Notes under the pieces: generated by a model | What the model saw: the letters and a program-made list of their open reading frames with translations, nothing else | Databases searched by the model: none | What the model was told of the DNA's origin: nothing | Made by a program: the position numbers and the translations under genes | Assembly (NCBI RefSeq): GCF_031453555.1 | Contig: NZ_JAVIZM010000001.1 | Coordinates: forward strand, 4,471,001-4,535,000 | DNA length: 64,000 bases | Reading direction: 5' to 3' | From: Bacillus sp. SLBN-46 | GTDB taxonomy: Bacteria; Bacillota; Bacilli; Bacillales; Cytobacillaceae | Part shown: positions 51,552 through 60,637 of the stretch, one piece after another | How the letters are laid out: each line of letters begins with the position of its first letter | Numbering within the stretch: position 1 is the stretch's first letter

Positions 51552-51614
51552 TTATCCCCAAAAACAAATCCAACAACCCGTCACCTTAATCCTTTTTAAT
51601 TTTCGGATTTTCAA
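51552..51614 (-). CDS. Candidate 20-residue Cys/Trp signal or RiPP precursor peptide
   Basis: TTG start preceded by AAGGAGGTGAT, an almost complete match to the 16S anti-Shine-Dalgarno. The 20-residue product has a basic N-terminal part (MKIRKLKRIKVT) and the C-terminus GCWICFWG, with two Cys and two Trp. It lies 26 bases after the HD-GYP gene and 8 bases before a perfect terminator, with the M50 protease gene next. The ribosome site, terminator and protease neighbour argue for a real product. No homologue is known to me. Confidence 0.6.
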   Translation of the reverse strand: MKIRKLKRIKVTGCWICFWG

Positions 51615-51640
51615 GGAAATCACCTCCTTAAATTAGTTGT

Positions 51641-52801
51641 TTACTTAACAATTGCATTTTCTTTATTTATCTCTTTAACAGATTTATCATGGAGTTTTTT
51701 CCATACTGGATAAGTCTGTTGAAATAAATCCACTAATTCAGGATCAAACTGAGTGCCTCTACCATCTACTATTCGTTTGTAAGCTTCATCAACAGATAAT
51801 GCGTTTCTATAAGATCTATTGGATGTCATTGCATCAAAGGCATCGGCTACCGCTGCAACACGGGCAAGAAATGGAATATCCTTCCCTTTTAATTGATCTG
51901 GGTAGCCCTTTCCATCCCAACGTTCATGGTGTGAGCGAATAACTTCGATACTACTATTTAATTGAATAACTTTTGATACTGCTTCTGCTCCAACATTTGT
52001 ATGAGATTTAATAATTTCATATTCTTCTGTTGTAAGCTTCGTAGGTTTCATCAAGATTTGATCTGGAATATGAATCTTCCCAATATCATGAAGTAGACAA
52101 GCAAATTCAAAAGACTTTAACTCTTCTTCCGAATATCTCTCAGTGACTCTTGCTAGTTCAAGAGCATAGCTCGCCACACGTTCACTATGGCCTCTTGTAT
52201 AAGGGTCTTTAAGCTCAAGAGTAGCTATTACTCCCTTTACAATACCAGTAAGCTGTTGATCATACGATGCTTTTATTGCATTTACATAGGCTTGAAAACG
52301 TGTTAATAGGACAAATGAGAATACTGATAACGTACTCACTAGTAAAATTGCTAAGTATACAATTGGGGGTTTGATAACTAATCCAATAAAAACATATTTC
52401 AAAAGTAATCCAACTGAAGCAACTATCATAAATGGCTTACTTACAAAAATAGGTGATAGTAATAGCCAGTAAATTTCTCCTGCACTACCACCCTTATAGA
52501 CATTTTCGTGACCACTATAAGTAATGATTTCGTTTATAATTGTGATTAGTATATAACTACTAAAATAGATATATTTTACATAGTATGATTTTTGCTTTTT
52601 AATAAGGTATTGCGCTACTGGGATTAATGCAAACATAAATAAATATACCCAGTAAAATATTTTCCCTGTAGTATCATCTTTAGGTGTGAGGAAATTATAA
52701 ACTATATCAAAGGATATAGTTATTATATAAAATAAAACTAAAAACCATTTTAACGTCTGGGCTTCTTCATTTCTTATGTTAGGATCTATCAATTTTTTCA
52801 T
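51641..52801 (-). CDS. Membrane HD-GYP phosphodiesterase-type protein
   Basis: A 386-residue protein. Residues 1-190 hold six or seven membrane segments forming a sensor domain; a short coiled linker leads to the HD-GYP domain (about 195-365). Metal-binding HD is in CLLHDIGKIHIP and the signature is HHERWDGKGYP, as in cyclic-di-GMP hydrolases. AGAGG suits the ATG at 52801. Its membrane domain is clearly related to that of the next kinase. Precedes the peptide gene on the same strand. Confidence 0.9.
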   Translation of the reverse strand: MKKLIDPNIRNEEAQTLKWFLVLFYIITISFDIVYNFLTPKDDTTGKIFYWVYLFMFALIPVAQYLIKKQKSYYVKYIYFSSYILITIINEIITYSGHENVYKGGSAGEIYWLLLSPIFVSKPFMIVASVGLLLKYVFIGLVIKPPIVYLAILLVSTLSVFSFVLLTRFQAYVNAIKASYDQQLTGIVKGVIATLELKDPYTRGHSERVASYALELARVTERYSEEELKSFEFACLLHDIGKIHIPDQILMKPTKLTTEEYEIIKSHTNVGAEAVSKVIQLNSSIEVIRSHHERWDGKGYPDQLKGKDIPFLARVAAVADAFDAMTSNRSYRNALSVDEAYKRIVDGRGTQFDPELVDLFQQTYPVWKKLHDKSVKEINKENAIVK

Positions 52802-53001
52802 TAGTAAACCTCTCATAAAGGTAGTCATAGTTTAATAAAATAAATCTCACTAAATACAGATACTTTTTTGACACTTTCCTACATTATAAAACATTTACAT
52901 TCATTTAAATACAAGGAAATCAACAAGATTTATGTATAAAAAAGAAATATTTTATTAAATTTTGTATAATATTGCCATTTACTTCAAATCCCTTTACTTA
53001 C

Positions 53002-54243
53002 TTATAGATAATGATTAATGGGTAAAATCACTTCCACGGATGTCCCTTTTTCAGGTTCACTTTGGATATTAAGTTCTCCTAAGTGTTCTTTAACTATTTG
53101 ATTAGTTACCATTAAGCCTAGTCCCGTACCATCTTTTTTTGTCGTAAAAAATGGTTCTCCTAAGTTAAGAATGTTCTCTTCTTTAATTCCACATCCTTCA
53201 TCCTGAACAGAAATGTACATTTTCAGCTTTTCTATTACCTTTACGTTTATTTTTAAACATCCTCCATCAGGCATTGACTCAATCGCATTTTTAATCAAGT
53301 TTAAGAATACTTGTTTTAGTTGTTTACTATCACAATCAATCGGAGGTAGCGGTCCCGCCATAATTGTCTCTACTGTAATACCCTGTCTCTCTGCTTGTTG
53401 CTGAGTGATTGATAGTGTATAAGCGATGATTTCCTCAATACTAGCTTTTTCGAATTTGATAGCTCTAGGTTTGCCAATGTACATTAAATCATTAACAATA
53501 GAGTTAATCCGATCAATTTCTTGTATCATAATGGGATAGAAATCGTTTGTATTTGGGTATCTCTCTTGCTGTAGTTGGGTAAATCCTTTTAGAGATGCAA
53601 GAGGATTCCGTATTTCATGACCAATCGCCGCAGCCATTTGTCCAATAACAGCTAACTTTTCTTTTTTGCGAAGCTCATCGTGTACATTGGTTAAGGATTT
53701 TATATACGAGTAAAACCGAATCAGCATAACATATGCAATTCCTGATAAAATTAAATATATAATTATAGAAATGAACACCTGAAGATCATGCAGAATCAAT
53801 CCTAAGATTATATATTTTCCTATCATCCCTAAAGAAGCTGTCCAAAAATACCTTTTGCTCACAAAAATCGGGCAAAAGAGAACAAATAAAACCTCTATAA
53901 TATGCCCACTGGTATAATGTTTAGGATTACCTACGTAGATCAGTAAAGTGTTAATAAAATCTATACCTAAATAGCTATAAATATAAATATATTTTACTAG
54001 ATATAGATTTCCTTTTTTAGCAATCCATATCGCTATCGGTAAAAGAATGAATAAAAACACATAAATCCAATAACCCAGTCCTTCCACAGGACTCCCCATT
54101 TTTTCACTTTTTAGAGTTTTAGGTAATATGTAGTATACAAGAATATCAAAAGAAAAATAAACGATATAAAACGACCATAAAAATAACTTAACAGCTTTCC
54201 TTTCTTCCATTATTAATTGCGGATTCTTGATGCTTTCTTTCAT
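53002..54243 (-). CDS. Sporulation-type sensor histidine kinase (KinC/KinD-like)
   Basis: A 413-residue kinase. Residues 1-190 are the same six- to seven-helix membrane domain as in the HD-GYP protein (shared patterns include YFSFDILVYYILPK, KYIYIYSYLG and CPIFVSKR). HisKA follows with phospho-His in AAAIGHEIRNPLASLKGF, then HATPase (LIKNAIESMPDGG, DEGCGI, GTGLGLMVTNQIV). The core resembles kinases feeding the Spo0A phosphorelay. No response regulator is adjacent. GGGAG precedes the ATG. Confidence 0.9.
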   Translation of the reverse strand: MKESIKNPQLIMEERKAVKLFLWSFYIVYFSFDILVYYILPKTLKSEKMGSPVEGLGYWIYVFLFILLPIAIWIAKKGNLYLVKYIYIYSYLGIDFINTLLIYVGNPKHYTSGHIIEVLFVLFCPIFVSKRYFWTASLGMIGKYIILGLILHDLQVFISIIIYLILSGIAYVMLIRFYSYIKSLTNVHDELRKKEKLAVIGQMAAAIGHEIRNPLASLKGFTQLQQERYPNTNDFYPIMIQEIDRINSIVNDLMYIGKPRAIKFEKASIEEIIAYTLSITQQQAERQGITVETIMAGPLPPIDCDSKQLKQVFLNLIKNAIESMPDGGCLKINVKVIEKLKMYISVQDEGCGIKEENILNLGEPFFTTKKDGTGLGLMVTNQIVKEHLGELNIQSEPEKGTSVEVILPINHYL

Positions 54244-54345
54244 TTTGTTACTCCCTCGAGATCTAAATATAGTTCAATCATACTTAATTCTATTTTATCA
54301 TCTTTCCTCCAATAATTTGACAATAAATCCAAAAAACAACGCTAA

Positions 54346-54366
54346 ATTTCGACATTTTTCGATAAA
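54346..54366 (-). promoter_or_regulatory. Possible Spo0A boxes upstream of the kinase
   Basis: On the minus strand TTTATCGAAAAA and TGTCGAAAT are adjacent and both contain a TNNCGAA core like the Spo0A box TTTGTCGAAAAA. About 105 bases upstream of the kinase start. Match by eye only. Confidence 0.35.
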
Positions 54367-54370
54367 ACGT

Positions 54371-54402
54371 AACAAAAGGACCCGCAAACAATTGCAGGCC
54401 CT
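54371..54402 (-). terminator. Terminator of the amino acid permease gene
   Basis: On the minus strand AGGGCCTGCAA pairs with TTGCGGGTCCT (two G-U pairs), followed by TTTTGTT. Confidence 0.8.
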
Positions 54403-54417
54403 GCACATTAAAAATAT

Positions 54418-55833
54418 TTAACTTACTTTTCTCAATTGATTACTAGAAATATTCAAGGTTGAGTGCTTACGCCCATATCCAAAGTAGACAAACAATCCAA
54501 TTACAAGCCAAACGCCAAAGCTTTTCCATGATACTGCTGGCAGCTGTAAAGCTAAATATCCACAGAAAACGAAGGCAAGAATCGGAATATATGGAACAAA
54601 CGGGACACGGAAGCCTGTTTTTGGTGCTTGTTTATTTTTCCGAAGATATAAGATTCCAATTGAAACCGTCATAAAAGCAAATAAGATACCCATATTTACT
54701 AGCTCCGCCAGTCTTCCTAATGGGACTAAACCAGCAAAGAAAGAAACCAATAAACAAGTAATCCATGAATTAACAGTTGGTGCTTGCTTCTTTTTATCTA
54801 CTTTTGAGAAAAACTTTGGCAATAATCCGTCACGGCTGATGGCATAAAATAAACGTGATTGCCCATAAAGCATAACAAGTAATACAGTAGTAATCCCCGC
54901 AATGGCTCCAAGTGAAATAAAGCCTGCCACCCAATCTTGATGGATATAGTTAAGTGCAAATGAAACCGGGTTTTTCACGTCAAGCTGTTGGTAAGGAACA
55001 ATTCCCGTTAAAATTGCAGAAACAATGATATATAGAACAGTACATACAAGCAAGGAAGCGATAATCCCAATCGGCATATTTTTCTGTGGATTTTTTACTT
55101 CCTCGGCTGCAGTAGAAACCGCATCAAAGCCAATATAGGCAAAGAATACAGTTGCCGCACCAGTTGTTACACCGGAAAAACCAAACGGCATAAATGGAGT
55201 CCAGTTTCCTGGCTTCACATACCATACACCAACACCAATAAATAAAAGTACGACAACTAACTTAATAATTACCATAATCGTGTTAAACCGAGCTGATTTT
55301 TTTACACCTTGTGTTAATAGTAGAGTAATAACAAAAACAATAATAATAGCTGGAACATCGATAAATGTTCCGTTTGCTGGATCGTAAGCACTGGTTAAGG
55401 CTTTGGGGAAATGAATTCCGAAACCTGCAAGCAGTCCTTGAAAATAACCAGACCAGCCGCTCGCAACTGCAGATGAAGCGAGTCCATATTCTAAAATTAA
55501 ATCCCAACCTAAGATCCAGGCAATGAGCTCTCCAAAGGTAGCATAACTATACGTATACGCACTCCCTGACACAGGAACAGTTGAAGCGAATTCCGCATAA
55601 CAAAGTGCAGCAAATACACATGCCAACCCAGATAATATGAAGGAAAGGATTAATGCAGGCCCCGCATGTTCAGCAGCCGCGACTCCTGTTAGAACAAAGA
55701 TTCCCGTACCAATAATTGCTCCAATACCGAGCATAGATAAATCAAAGGCTCCAAGTTCCTTTTTTAAGGTCACATCTTTCTGACCGGCTTCTTGAATAAG
55801 AGCCTGAATCGACTTCTTTCTAAATAAATTCAT
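54418..55833 (-). CDS. APC-family amino acid permease (YfnA-like)
   Basis: A 471-residue cationic-amino-acid-transporter-type permease with 12 hydrophobic segments. The N-terminal part has LSMLGIGAIIGTGIFVLTGVAAAEHAGPA, and TM6 has FFAYIGFDAVSTAAEE, both conserved in CAT/YfnA proteins. GGGGGA sets the ATG at 55833. Substrate unknown. A CodY-like box lies about 30 bases upstream, suggesting derepression under amino acid limitation. Confidence 0.92.
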   Translation of the reverse strand: MNLFRKKSIQALIQEAGQKDVTLKKELGAFDLSMLGIGAIIGTGIFVLTGVAAAEHAGPALILSFILSGLACVFAALCYAEFASTVPVSGSAYTYSYATFGELIAWILGWDLILEYGLASSAVASGWSGYFQGLLAGFGIHFPKALTSAYDPANGTFIDVPAIIIVFVITLLLTQGVKKSARFNTIMVIIKLVVVLLFIGVGVWYVKPGNWTPFMPFGFSGVTTGAATVFFAYIGFDAVSTAAEEVKNPQKNMPIGIIASLLVCTVLYIIVSAILTGIVPYQQLDVKNPVSFALNYIHQDWVAGFISLGAIAGITTVLLVMLYGQSRLFYAISRDGLLPKFFSKVDKKKQAPTVNSWITCLLVSFFAGLVPLGRLAELVNMGILFAFMTVSIGILYLRKNKQAPKTGFRVPFVPYIPILAFVFCGYLALQLPAVSWKSFGVWLVIGLFVYFGYGRKHSTLNISSNQLRKVS

Positions 55834-55861
55834 AGGTAATCCCCCTGGAAACAACTAATTA

Positions 55862-55876
55862 AATTTTCTGAAAAAA
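55862..55876. promoter_or_regulatory. CodY-like box upstream of the permease
   Basis: AATTTTCTGAAAAAA matches the CodY motif AATTTTCWGAAAATT at 13 of 15 positions. Confidence 0.6.
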
Positions 55877-56073
55877 ATACTTAAAAAATATATATCGAAA
55901 TAATATATTTATTTTACACAAAAAGCAGTATATTTTGAAAAATAAAATAATTTGAAAATAATTCCTTGTAAATCACTTACAATGGTCCCATTTATTTATC
56001 AGCAAACAAATTATTAACTATTTCCCAAAATATTTACACTATATCAATAAAGTTAAATTAACTCTATCCAAGC

Positions 56074-56120
56074 AAAAAAAGATGATACAAAGGGAAATTC
56101 CCCTCCATATCATCCTTTTT
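56074..56120 (-). terminator. Terminator of cstA
   Basis: On the minus strand GGATGATA pairs with TATCATCT, with an inner GGGAA/TTCCC stem, followed by seven T. Confidence 0.8.
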
Positions 56121-56131
56121 GTACGAATCTA

Positions 56132-57925
56132 TTAAGCTACTTTTGTTTCAAGTTGAACCCGTGGAGAGTTCCACATATTAATCCATTTCTTAATAGCTGT
56201 CACCATTATTATGACTCCAAGCGCCAGCATAATAATGGATAGGATTCCATTTAATACACTATAGCCCGCTGCTGCTGAATTAAGGTAGACATTTTTGACC
56301 ATCCAATATCCAGCATAATTTACCGTAACAAATAAATAGGAAAGCGGGATGAGGCAGGTAAGCATATAACGTCGTTTATCTGCTATTCTCAGAATTACGG
56401 TTGCCCCCACAATAAGACCGATTGATGCCATCAACTGATTGGAAACTCCAAACAGTGCCCAAACAGATCCGATGTCACCTGAGAATAGTAAGTATCCCCA
56501 CATGAAACATGCTAACGCACTAGCAAAGATGGAACCTGGAAGCCAGTCTGTTTTCTTTAACGGCTTATAAAACTCTCCGAAAAAGTCCTGAATTAAATAA
56601 CGTGCTACACGAGTACCCGAGTCAATAGCAGTTAAGATAAATACGGCTTCAAACATTATGACAAATTGGAAAAAGTAAGATGATAGTTTCGCAAACCAAG
56701 GAATACCTGTGAAAACATATGTCATACCAACTGCTAATGTAACCGCACCACCTGTTCTTCCTTCAAGGTTAATCCCAATTTCATCCGCTAACTTCGGTAA
56801 CTCTACAACATTCATTCCAAGTGTTTTGAATACTTCTGGTGTTGAGTTAATAGCAAAATAATCAGCTGGTTGAAGAGCAGTTGCAGCGATTAAAGCCATA
56901 ATTCCTACCACACACTCAACTAACATCGCTCCAAAACCTACAACCTTAATATCTGACCAACGATCTAGCATTTTCGGAGTAGTTCCTGAGCCAACAAATG
57001 CGTGGAATCCTGAAATCGCTCCACAAGCAATAGTGATAGAGATGAATGGCCAAACGGGTCCACCTAGAACAGGTCCGCCGCCTGAAGTGAATTTCGTAAA
57101 TGCAGGCATTTCAATACTTGGATTAATAATGAAAACACCAATGATTAGAGCAATAAATACCCCAATTTTCATAAAACTGCTTAAATAATCGCGTGGTGCA
57201 AGCAAGAGCCATACTGGCAATGCGGCTGCAAAGAAAGCATAGATTGGTAGAATAATAGCTAATGTCTTTGTATCTAATGTCAACCAATCACCTAAAGCCG
57301 TTTCTTGGATAGATGGGCCCACAAAAACGCCAACCATAACAAGGATAAAACCGATTGTTGATGTTAATTTTAAATTACCAGTTTTCTTATATGCAATCCC
57401 AACGAACATCGCAATTGGAATCGTGATTCCCACAGAGAACGTACCCCATGGATTATTTTCAAGGGCATGAAGGACAACCATCGAAAGTCCAGCCATTGTG
57501 ATCGTGATAATAAACAACATGGCAAGTCCTGTACAAAAACCAGCAACTGGTCCGAGTTCTTCTTTTGCTACCTCTGATAAAGATTTTCCTTTTTTCTGCA
57601 TGGATGCAAAAAGTACAACCGCATCATGGACTGCACCCCCAATAACCGCACCAATTAATAGCCAGAGTAAACCTGGTAAATATCCGAACTGAGCAGCGAG
57701 AATAGGTCCTACCAGTGGCCCAGCTGCCGCAATTGCCGCAAAGTGGTGACCGAATGTGACCCATTTATTTGTTGGAACGTAGTCCTTTCCATCATTTAAC
57801 TCATGTGCAGGTGTAGGTTTTGAATCATCTAACTTTAAAACCTTAGCTGTCATGAAAGTACCATATAAGCGATAAGCAATCATTAAAATACAAATGGAAC
57901 CGATTACAATTGAAACCGCATTCAT
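56132..57925 (-). CDS. cstA: CstA-family pyruvate/peptide transporter
   Basis: A 597-residue membrane protein with about 16-18 hydrophobic segments, the usual CstA length. KWVTFGHHFAAIAAAGPLVGPILAAQFGY and CGAISGFHAFVGSGTTPKML are the family signatures. In E. coli relatives CstA and BtsT import pyruvate or peptides in starved cells. A LytTR two-component system is directly upstream on the same strand, and a cre site lies before the start. AGGGAGGC precedes the ATG. Confidence 0.95.
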   Translation of the reverse strand: MNAVSIVIGSICILMIAYRLYGTFMTAKVLKLDDSKPTPAHELNDGKDYVPTNKWVTFGHHFAAIAAAGPLVGPILAAQFGYLPGLLWLLIGAVIGGAVHDAVVLFASMQKKGKSLSEVAKEELGPVAGFCTGLAMLFIITITMAGLSMVVLHALENNPWGTFSVGITIPIAMFVGIAYKKTGNLKLTSTIGFILVMVGVFVGPSIQETALGDWLTLDTKTLAIILPIYAFFAAALPVWLLLAPRDYLSSFMKIGVFIALIIGVFIINPSIEMPAFTKFTSGGGPVLGGPVWPFISITIACGAISGFHAFVGSGTTPKMLDRWSDIKVVGFGAMLVECVVGIMALIAATALQPADYFAINSTPEVFKTLGMNVVELPKLADEIGINLEGRTGGAVTLAVGMTYVFTGIPWFAKLSSYFFQFVIMFEAVFILTAIDSGTRVARYLIQDFFGEFYKPLKKTDWLPGSIFASALACFMWGYLLFSGDIGSVWALFGVSNQLMASIGLIVGATVILRIADKRRYMLTCLIPLSYLFVTVNYAGYWMVKNVYLNSAAAGYSVLNGILSIIMLALGVIIMVTAIKKWINMWNSPRVQLETKVA

Positions 57926-57971
57926 TTCTTCAGCCTCCCTATTTGTTTCTTTCTGCTATTATCATACTTTA

Positions 57972-57985
57972 AGAAAACGCTAACA
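57972..57985. promoter_or_regulatory. CcpA cre site of cstA
   Basis: AGAAAACGCTAACA matches the cre consensus TGWAARCGYTWNCW at 13 of 14 positions, 47 bases upstream of cstA. Glucose repression is expected. Confidence 0.65.
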
Positions 57986-58028
57986 TAGAGTTTTCAGGAT
58001 GAAAGGTAGAAATATAGACTTGAAATGC

Positions 58029-58062
58029 AAAAAACAGCTGCTTAAAAACCAAGCAGCTGTTT
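58029..58062 (-). terminator. Terminator of the LytST-type operon
   Basis: On the minus strand AAACAGCTGCTT pairs with AAGCAGCTGTTT and more T follow. It overlaps the stop codon of the regulator gene. Confidence 0.85.
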
Positions 58063-58785
58063 CAATTCTTTTGTATACGTTCTGCTGACCGGAATCTTCT
58101 CCCCGTCTGACATGATCAGATTATAGGTAGAATTAAACCAGGGCTCAATCTCTATAATTGAGTTAATGCTGACTAAATACGACCGATGGACACGAATAAT
58201 TTGAGAGTTTTGTAGTTTCCTCTCAAATGTAACTAAAGGTTCATTCACTACGTACTTTTGTTTTCTAGTTGCGATGATTGTTTTGCCCTCATTTGTGCTG
58301 ATATACAGGATGTCATTAACGTTTACTAATATAATTTTCTCATCAACTGTTAGAGCCAGTTTTTCCGTGTTTGAAAATAAGCTCGCCTTTGATGGAATTG
58401 GAATATTTGGCTCTTTGCTCCCCAAAAGCTTCAACAGCTTTTCAATAGTTTGCTGCACCCTTTTTTCATCAAAAGGTTTTAATATATAATCAGCCGCATT
58501 TAATTCAAATGCCTTTAAAGCATACTCATCATATGCAGTGGCAAATACAATCAGTGGAGGGTATTCCAGTTTATTGATACGGCTGGCAATCTCCATTCCG
58601 CTTTCATCAGCAAGCTGAATATCTAGAAAAACCACGTCAATATCGAGGTTTTCTAATTTATCTAACGCTTCTTCCACTCCGCTCGCTTCACCAGCTAATT
58701 CCACCTGTTTACTTCGTTTTAAAAGATAGGCAAGCTCATCCCTGGCCAATGGTTCATCATCAACGATAAACGCTCGTAACAACAT
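58042..58785 (-). CDS. lytT: LytTR-family response regulator
   Basis: About 247 residues. The receiver has FIVDDEPLARDEL, phosphoacceptor Asp in DVVFLDIQLADESG and Lys in DYILKPFDE. The C-terminal LytTR DNA-binding domain has KYVVNEPLVTFERKL...IRVHRSYLVSINSIIEIEPWF. Overlaps the kinase gene by 26 bases. The ATG at 58785 has GGGG five bases upstream; GTG 58791 and TTG 58782 are alternatives. Probable control of cstA by context; B. subtilis LytT controls pyruvate-related pftAB. Confidence 0.9.
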   Translation of the reverse strand: MLLRAFIVDDEPLARDELAYLLKRSKQVELAGEASGVEEALDKLENLDIDVVFLDIQLADESGMEIASRINKLEYPPLIVFATAYDEYALKAFELNAADYILKPFDEKRVQQTIEKLLKLLGSKEPNIPIPSKASLFSNTEKLALTVDEKIILVNVNDILYISTNEGKTIIATRKQKYVVNEPLVTFERKLQNSQIIRVHRSYLVSINSIIEIEPWFNSTYNLIMSDGEKIPVSRTYTKELKQLLGF

Positions 58786-60535
58786 CCTCACCCCACTTCT
58801 GCTGCGTTAATGGCAGCTTAATCCATACCTTTGTCCCAACCTCTAGTTTACTTTCAATATGAAAAGAAGCTGAATGCCCATAAATTTCTTCTATTCTTTT
58901 TTTTATATTCCACAGTGCGGTTCCTGTGCCTTGCGCAGATTCAATCGTTTGGTTACCAAGTGTCCCAAGCCGTTCAGGTGGAATTCCCTTTCCATTATCC
59001 TCAGTTAAGAGAACCATCAAGTCACCTTCTTGAAAAGCCCTAACCTTTACTGTACCATGTTTTGCTTTTGGGAACGCATAACGTATGGCGTTTTCAACAA
59101 GCGGCTGCAGGGTAAAAGGAGGAATAAGGACCTTCTGTAGAGCTGAGTCAATATCCAAATCGACTTTGTAGCGATCGGGAAAACGAGCCTGCTCAATGGT
59201 TAAATAGGCCTCCACATGTTCCAATTCTTTTTCAAGTGGGATTAACATCTGCCGAGCTCCTTGAAGATTGCTGCGGAAAAAGGTACTCAGTTTAATTAAT
59301 AGACTTCTAGCTTTATCTGTGTCCGTTCGAATAAGACTAGAAATCGTATTGATTGCGTTAAACAGGAAATGAGGATGAACCTGTGCTTGTAAAGCTTTTA
59401 TCTCTGCATCCTTTAATAATCTTCTTTGTACTTCTAATTCTGCCATTTCTAATTGAACCGAGAAAAGTTTCCCTAGACCTTCTGCAAGCTCTTGCTCAAC
59501 CCGATCAAGTTTCCTCGAATCAGTGAAATACAGTTTCAACGTCCCTACTGTTTTCGTATGGACCTGAAGGGGTAATACAATAGCCGCTTCTAATGGACAG
59601 CTATGATTAAAACATTGAATTTCCTTTGCTGTTTTTGCAATCGTTATGTGTCCTTGTTCAAGTACCTTTTTTGTTAATTCTGTCGCCATGTTTCCTAATG
59701 GGATATGGTGATCGGAAGCAGCCCCTACATGGGCAAGAACATGAGACTGATCCGTAATGGAAATGGCATCAGCGTTTGTCCAATTTAAGATAATTTCTGC
59801 CGCTTTAGTACAGGAATCTACATTTAAACCTTGCCGAAAAAACGGAAGCGTCTGATTGGCAATGTATAATGCCTTATGTGTTTGTAGCGCGCGTGTACGC
59901 TCCTGTTCTTGAAGGATCTCCTGAATAATTAACACAAACAGAAGTGTTCCAAAACCATTAATAGCAATCATAGGAAAAGCGATGACCTCCACAAGATGGA
60001 GTGCTTCCTCATATGGCTTTGCCAGTAAAAGAATGACCCCCATTTGAGCAAATTCCATGGTTATTCCAATCATAACTGCTTTCCATGGTGATAATCCTTC
60101 TTGAACATTAAAGCGTTTACTTAAAAACCCGGTTACAATTCCAGCAGAAATAGTAGAAATAGCACAGGCGGTAGCAGTAAAGCCACCTAAAGTTAACCGA
60201 TGCAAGCCGGCAATCAAGCCCACTCCAATGCCAACGATAGGACCACCTAATAAGCCGCCAATCGTGACTCCCATGATTCTGGTATTCGCAATGGCACTTT
60301 CACTATCCATATTAGTGAGCCATTCTTGGGATGTAATGGTCCCATGTCCAATTCTTACACCCGTATAGTTACTAATAACCCCAAAAGTTCCAAATATAAT
60401 AATCATAACTACCTTTGCAGAAAGGTCATGCTCATTATGAATTATTTGACGAAATGACTTCATCCTCGAAAGGACGAAAGCAACAATAATTAAAATCCCT
60501 ACACGTTCCAGCATGAGAGGTAATAATTCAACCAT
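58760..60535 (-). CDS. lytS: LytS-type sensor histidine kinase
   Basis: A 591-residue kinase. The N-terminal 5TMR-LYT membrane domain (about 1-210: NTRIMGVTIGGLLGGPIVGIGVGLIAGLHR) is followed by a GAF domain (about 230-365). The His_kinase domain has phospho-His in LQAQVHPHFLFNAINTISSLI and an ATPase with PLVENAIRYAFPK. Full length for LytS. GGTGAGATCC precedes the ATG. The BtsS/LytS family commonly senses pyruvate, which fits the nearby cstA. Confidence 0.93.
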   Translation of the reverse strand: MVELLPLMLERVGILIIVAFVLSRMKSFRQIIHNEHDLSAKVVMIIIFGTFGVISNYTGVRIGHGTITSQEWLTNMDSESAIANTRIMGVTIGGLLGGPIVGIGVGLIAGLHRLTLGGFTATACAISTISAGIVTGFLSKRFNVQEGLSPWKAVMIGITMEFAQMGVILLLAKPYEEALHLVEVIAFPMIAINGFGTLLFVLIIQEILQEQERTRALQTHKALYIANQTLPFFRQGLNVDSCTKAAEIILNWTNADAISITDQSHVLAHVGAASDHHIPLGNMATELTKKVLEQGHITIAKTAKEIQCFNHSCPLEAAIVLPLQVHTKTVGTLKLYFTDSRKLDRVEQELAEGLGKLFSVQLEMAELEVQRRLLKDAEIKALQAQVHPHFLFNAINTISSLIRTDTDKARSLLIKLSTFFRSNLQGARQMLIPLEKELEHVEAYLTIEQARFPDRYKVDLDIDSALQKVLIPPFTLQPLVENAIRYAFPKAKHGTVKVRAFQEGDLMVLLTEDNGKGIPPERLGTLGNQTIESAQGTGTALWNIKKRIEEIYGHSASFHIESKLEVGTKVWIKLPLTQQKWGEDVVTSVYR

Positions 60536-60599
60536 AGGATCTCACCCTTCATCTTTTCCAATAAGTGAAAACGGTAATTGACTACTCTATTACTATACC

Positions 60600-60637
60600 A
60601 AAAAAATAAGCTAGCTGTCTTTAAGACTAGCTAGCGT
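60600..60637 (-). terminator. Terminator of the KinB-like kinase gene
   Basis: On the minus strand GCTAGCTAGTCT pairs with AGACAGCTAGC (one bulge), followed by TTATTTTTTT. Confidence 0.85.
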
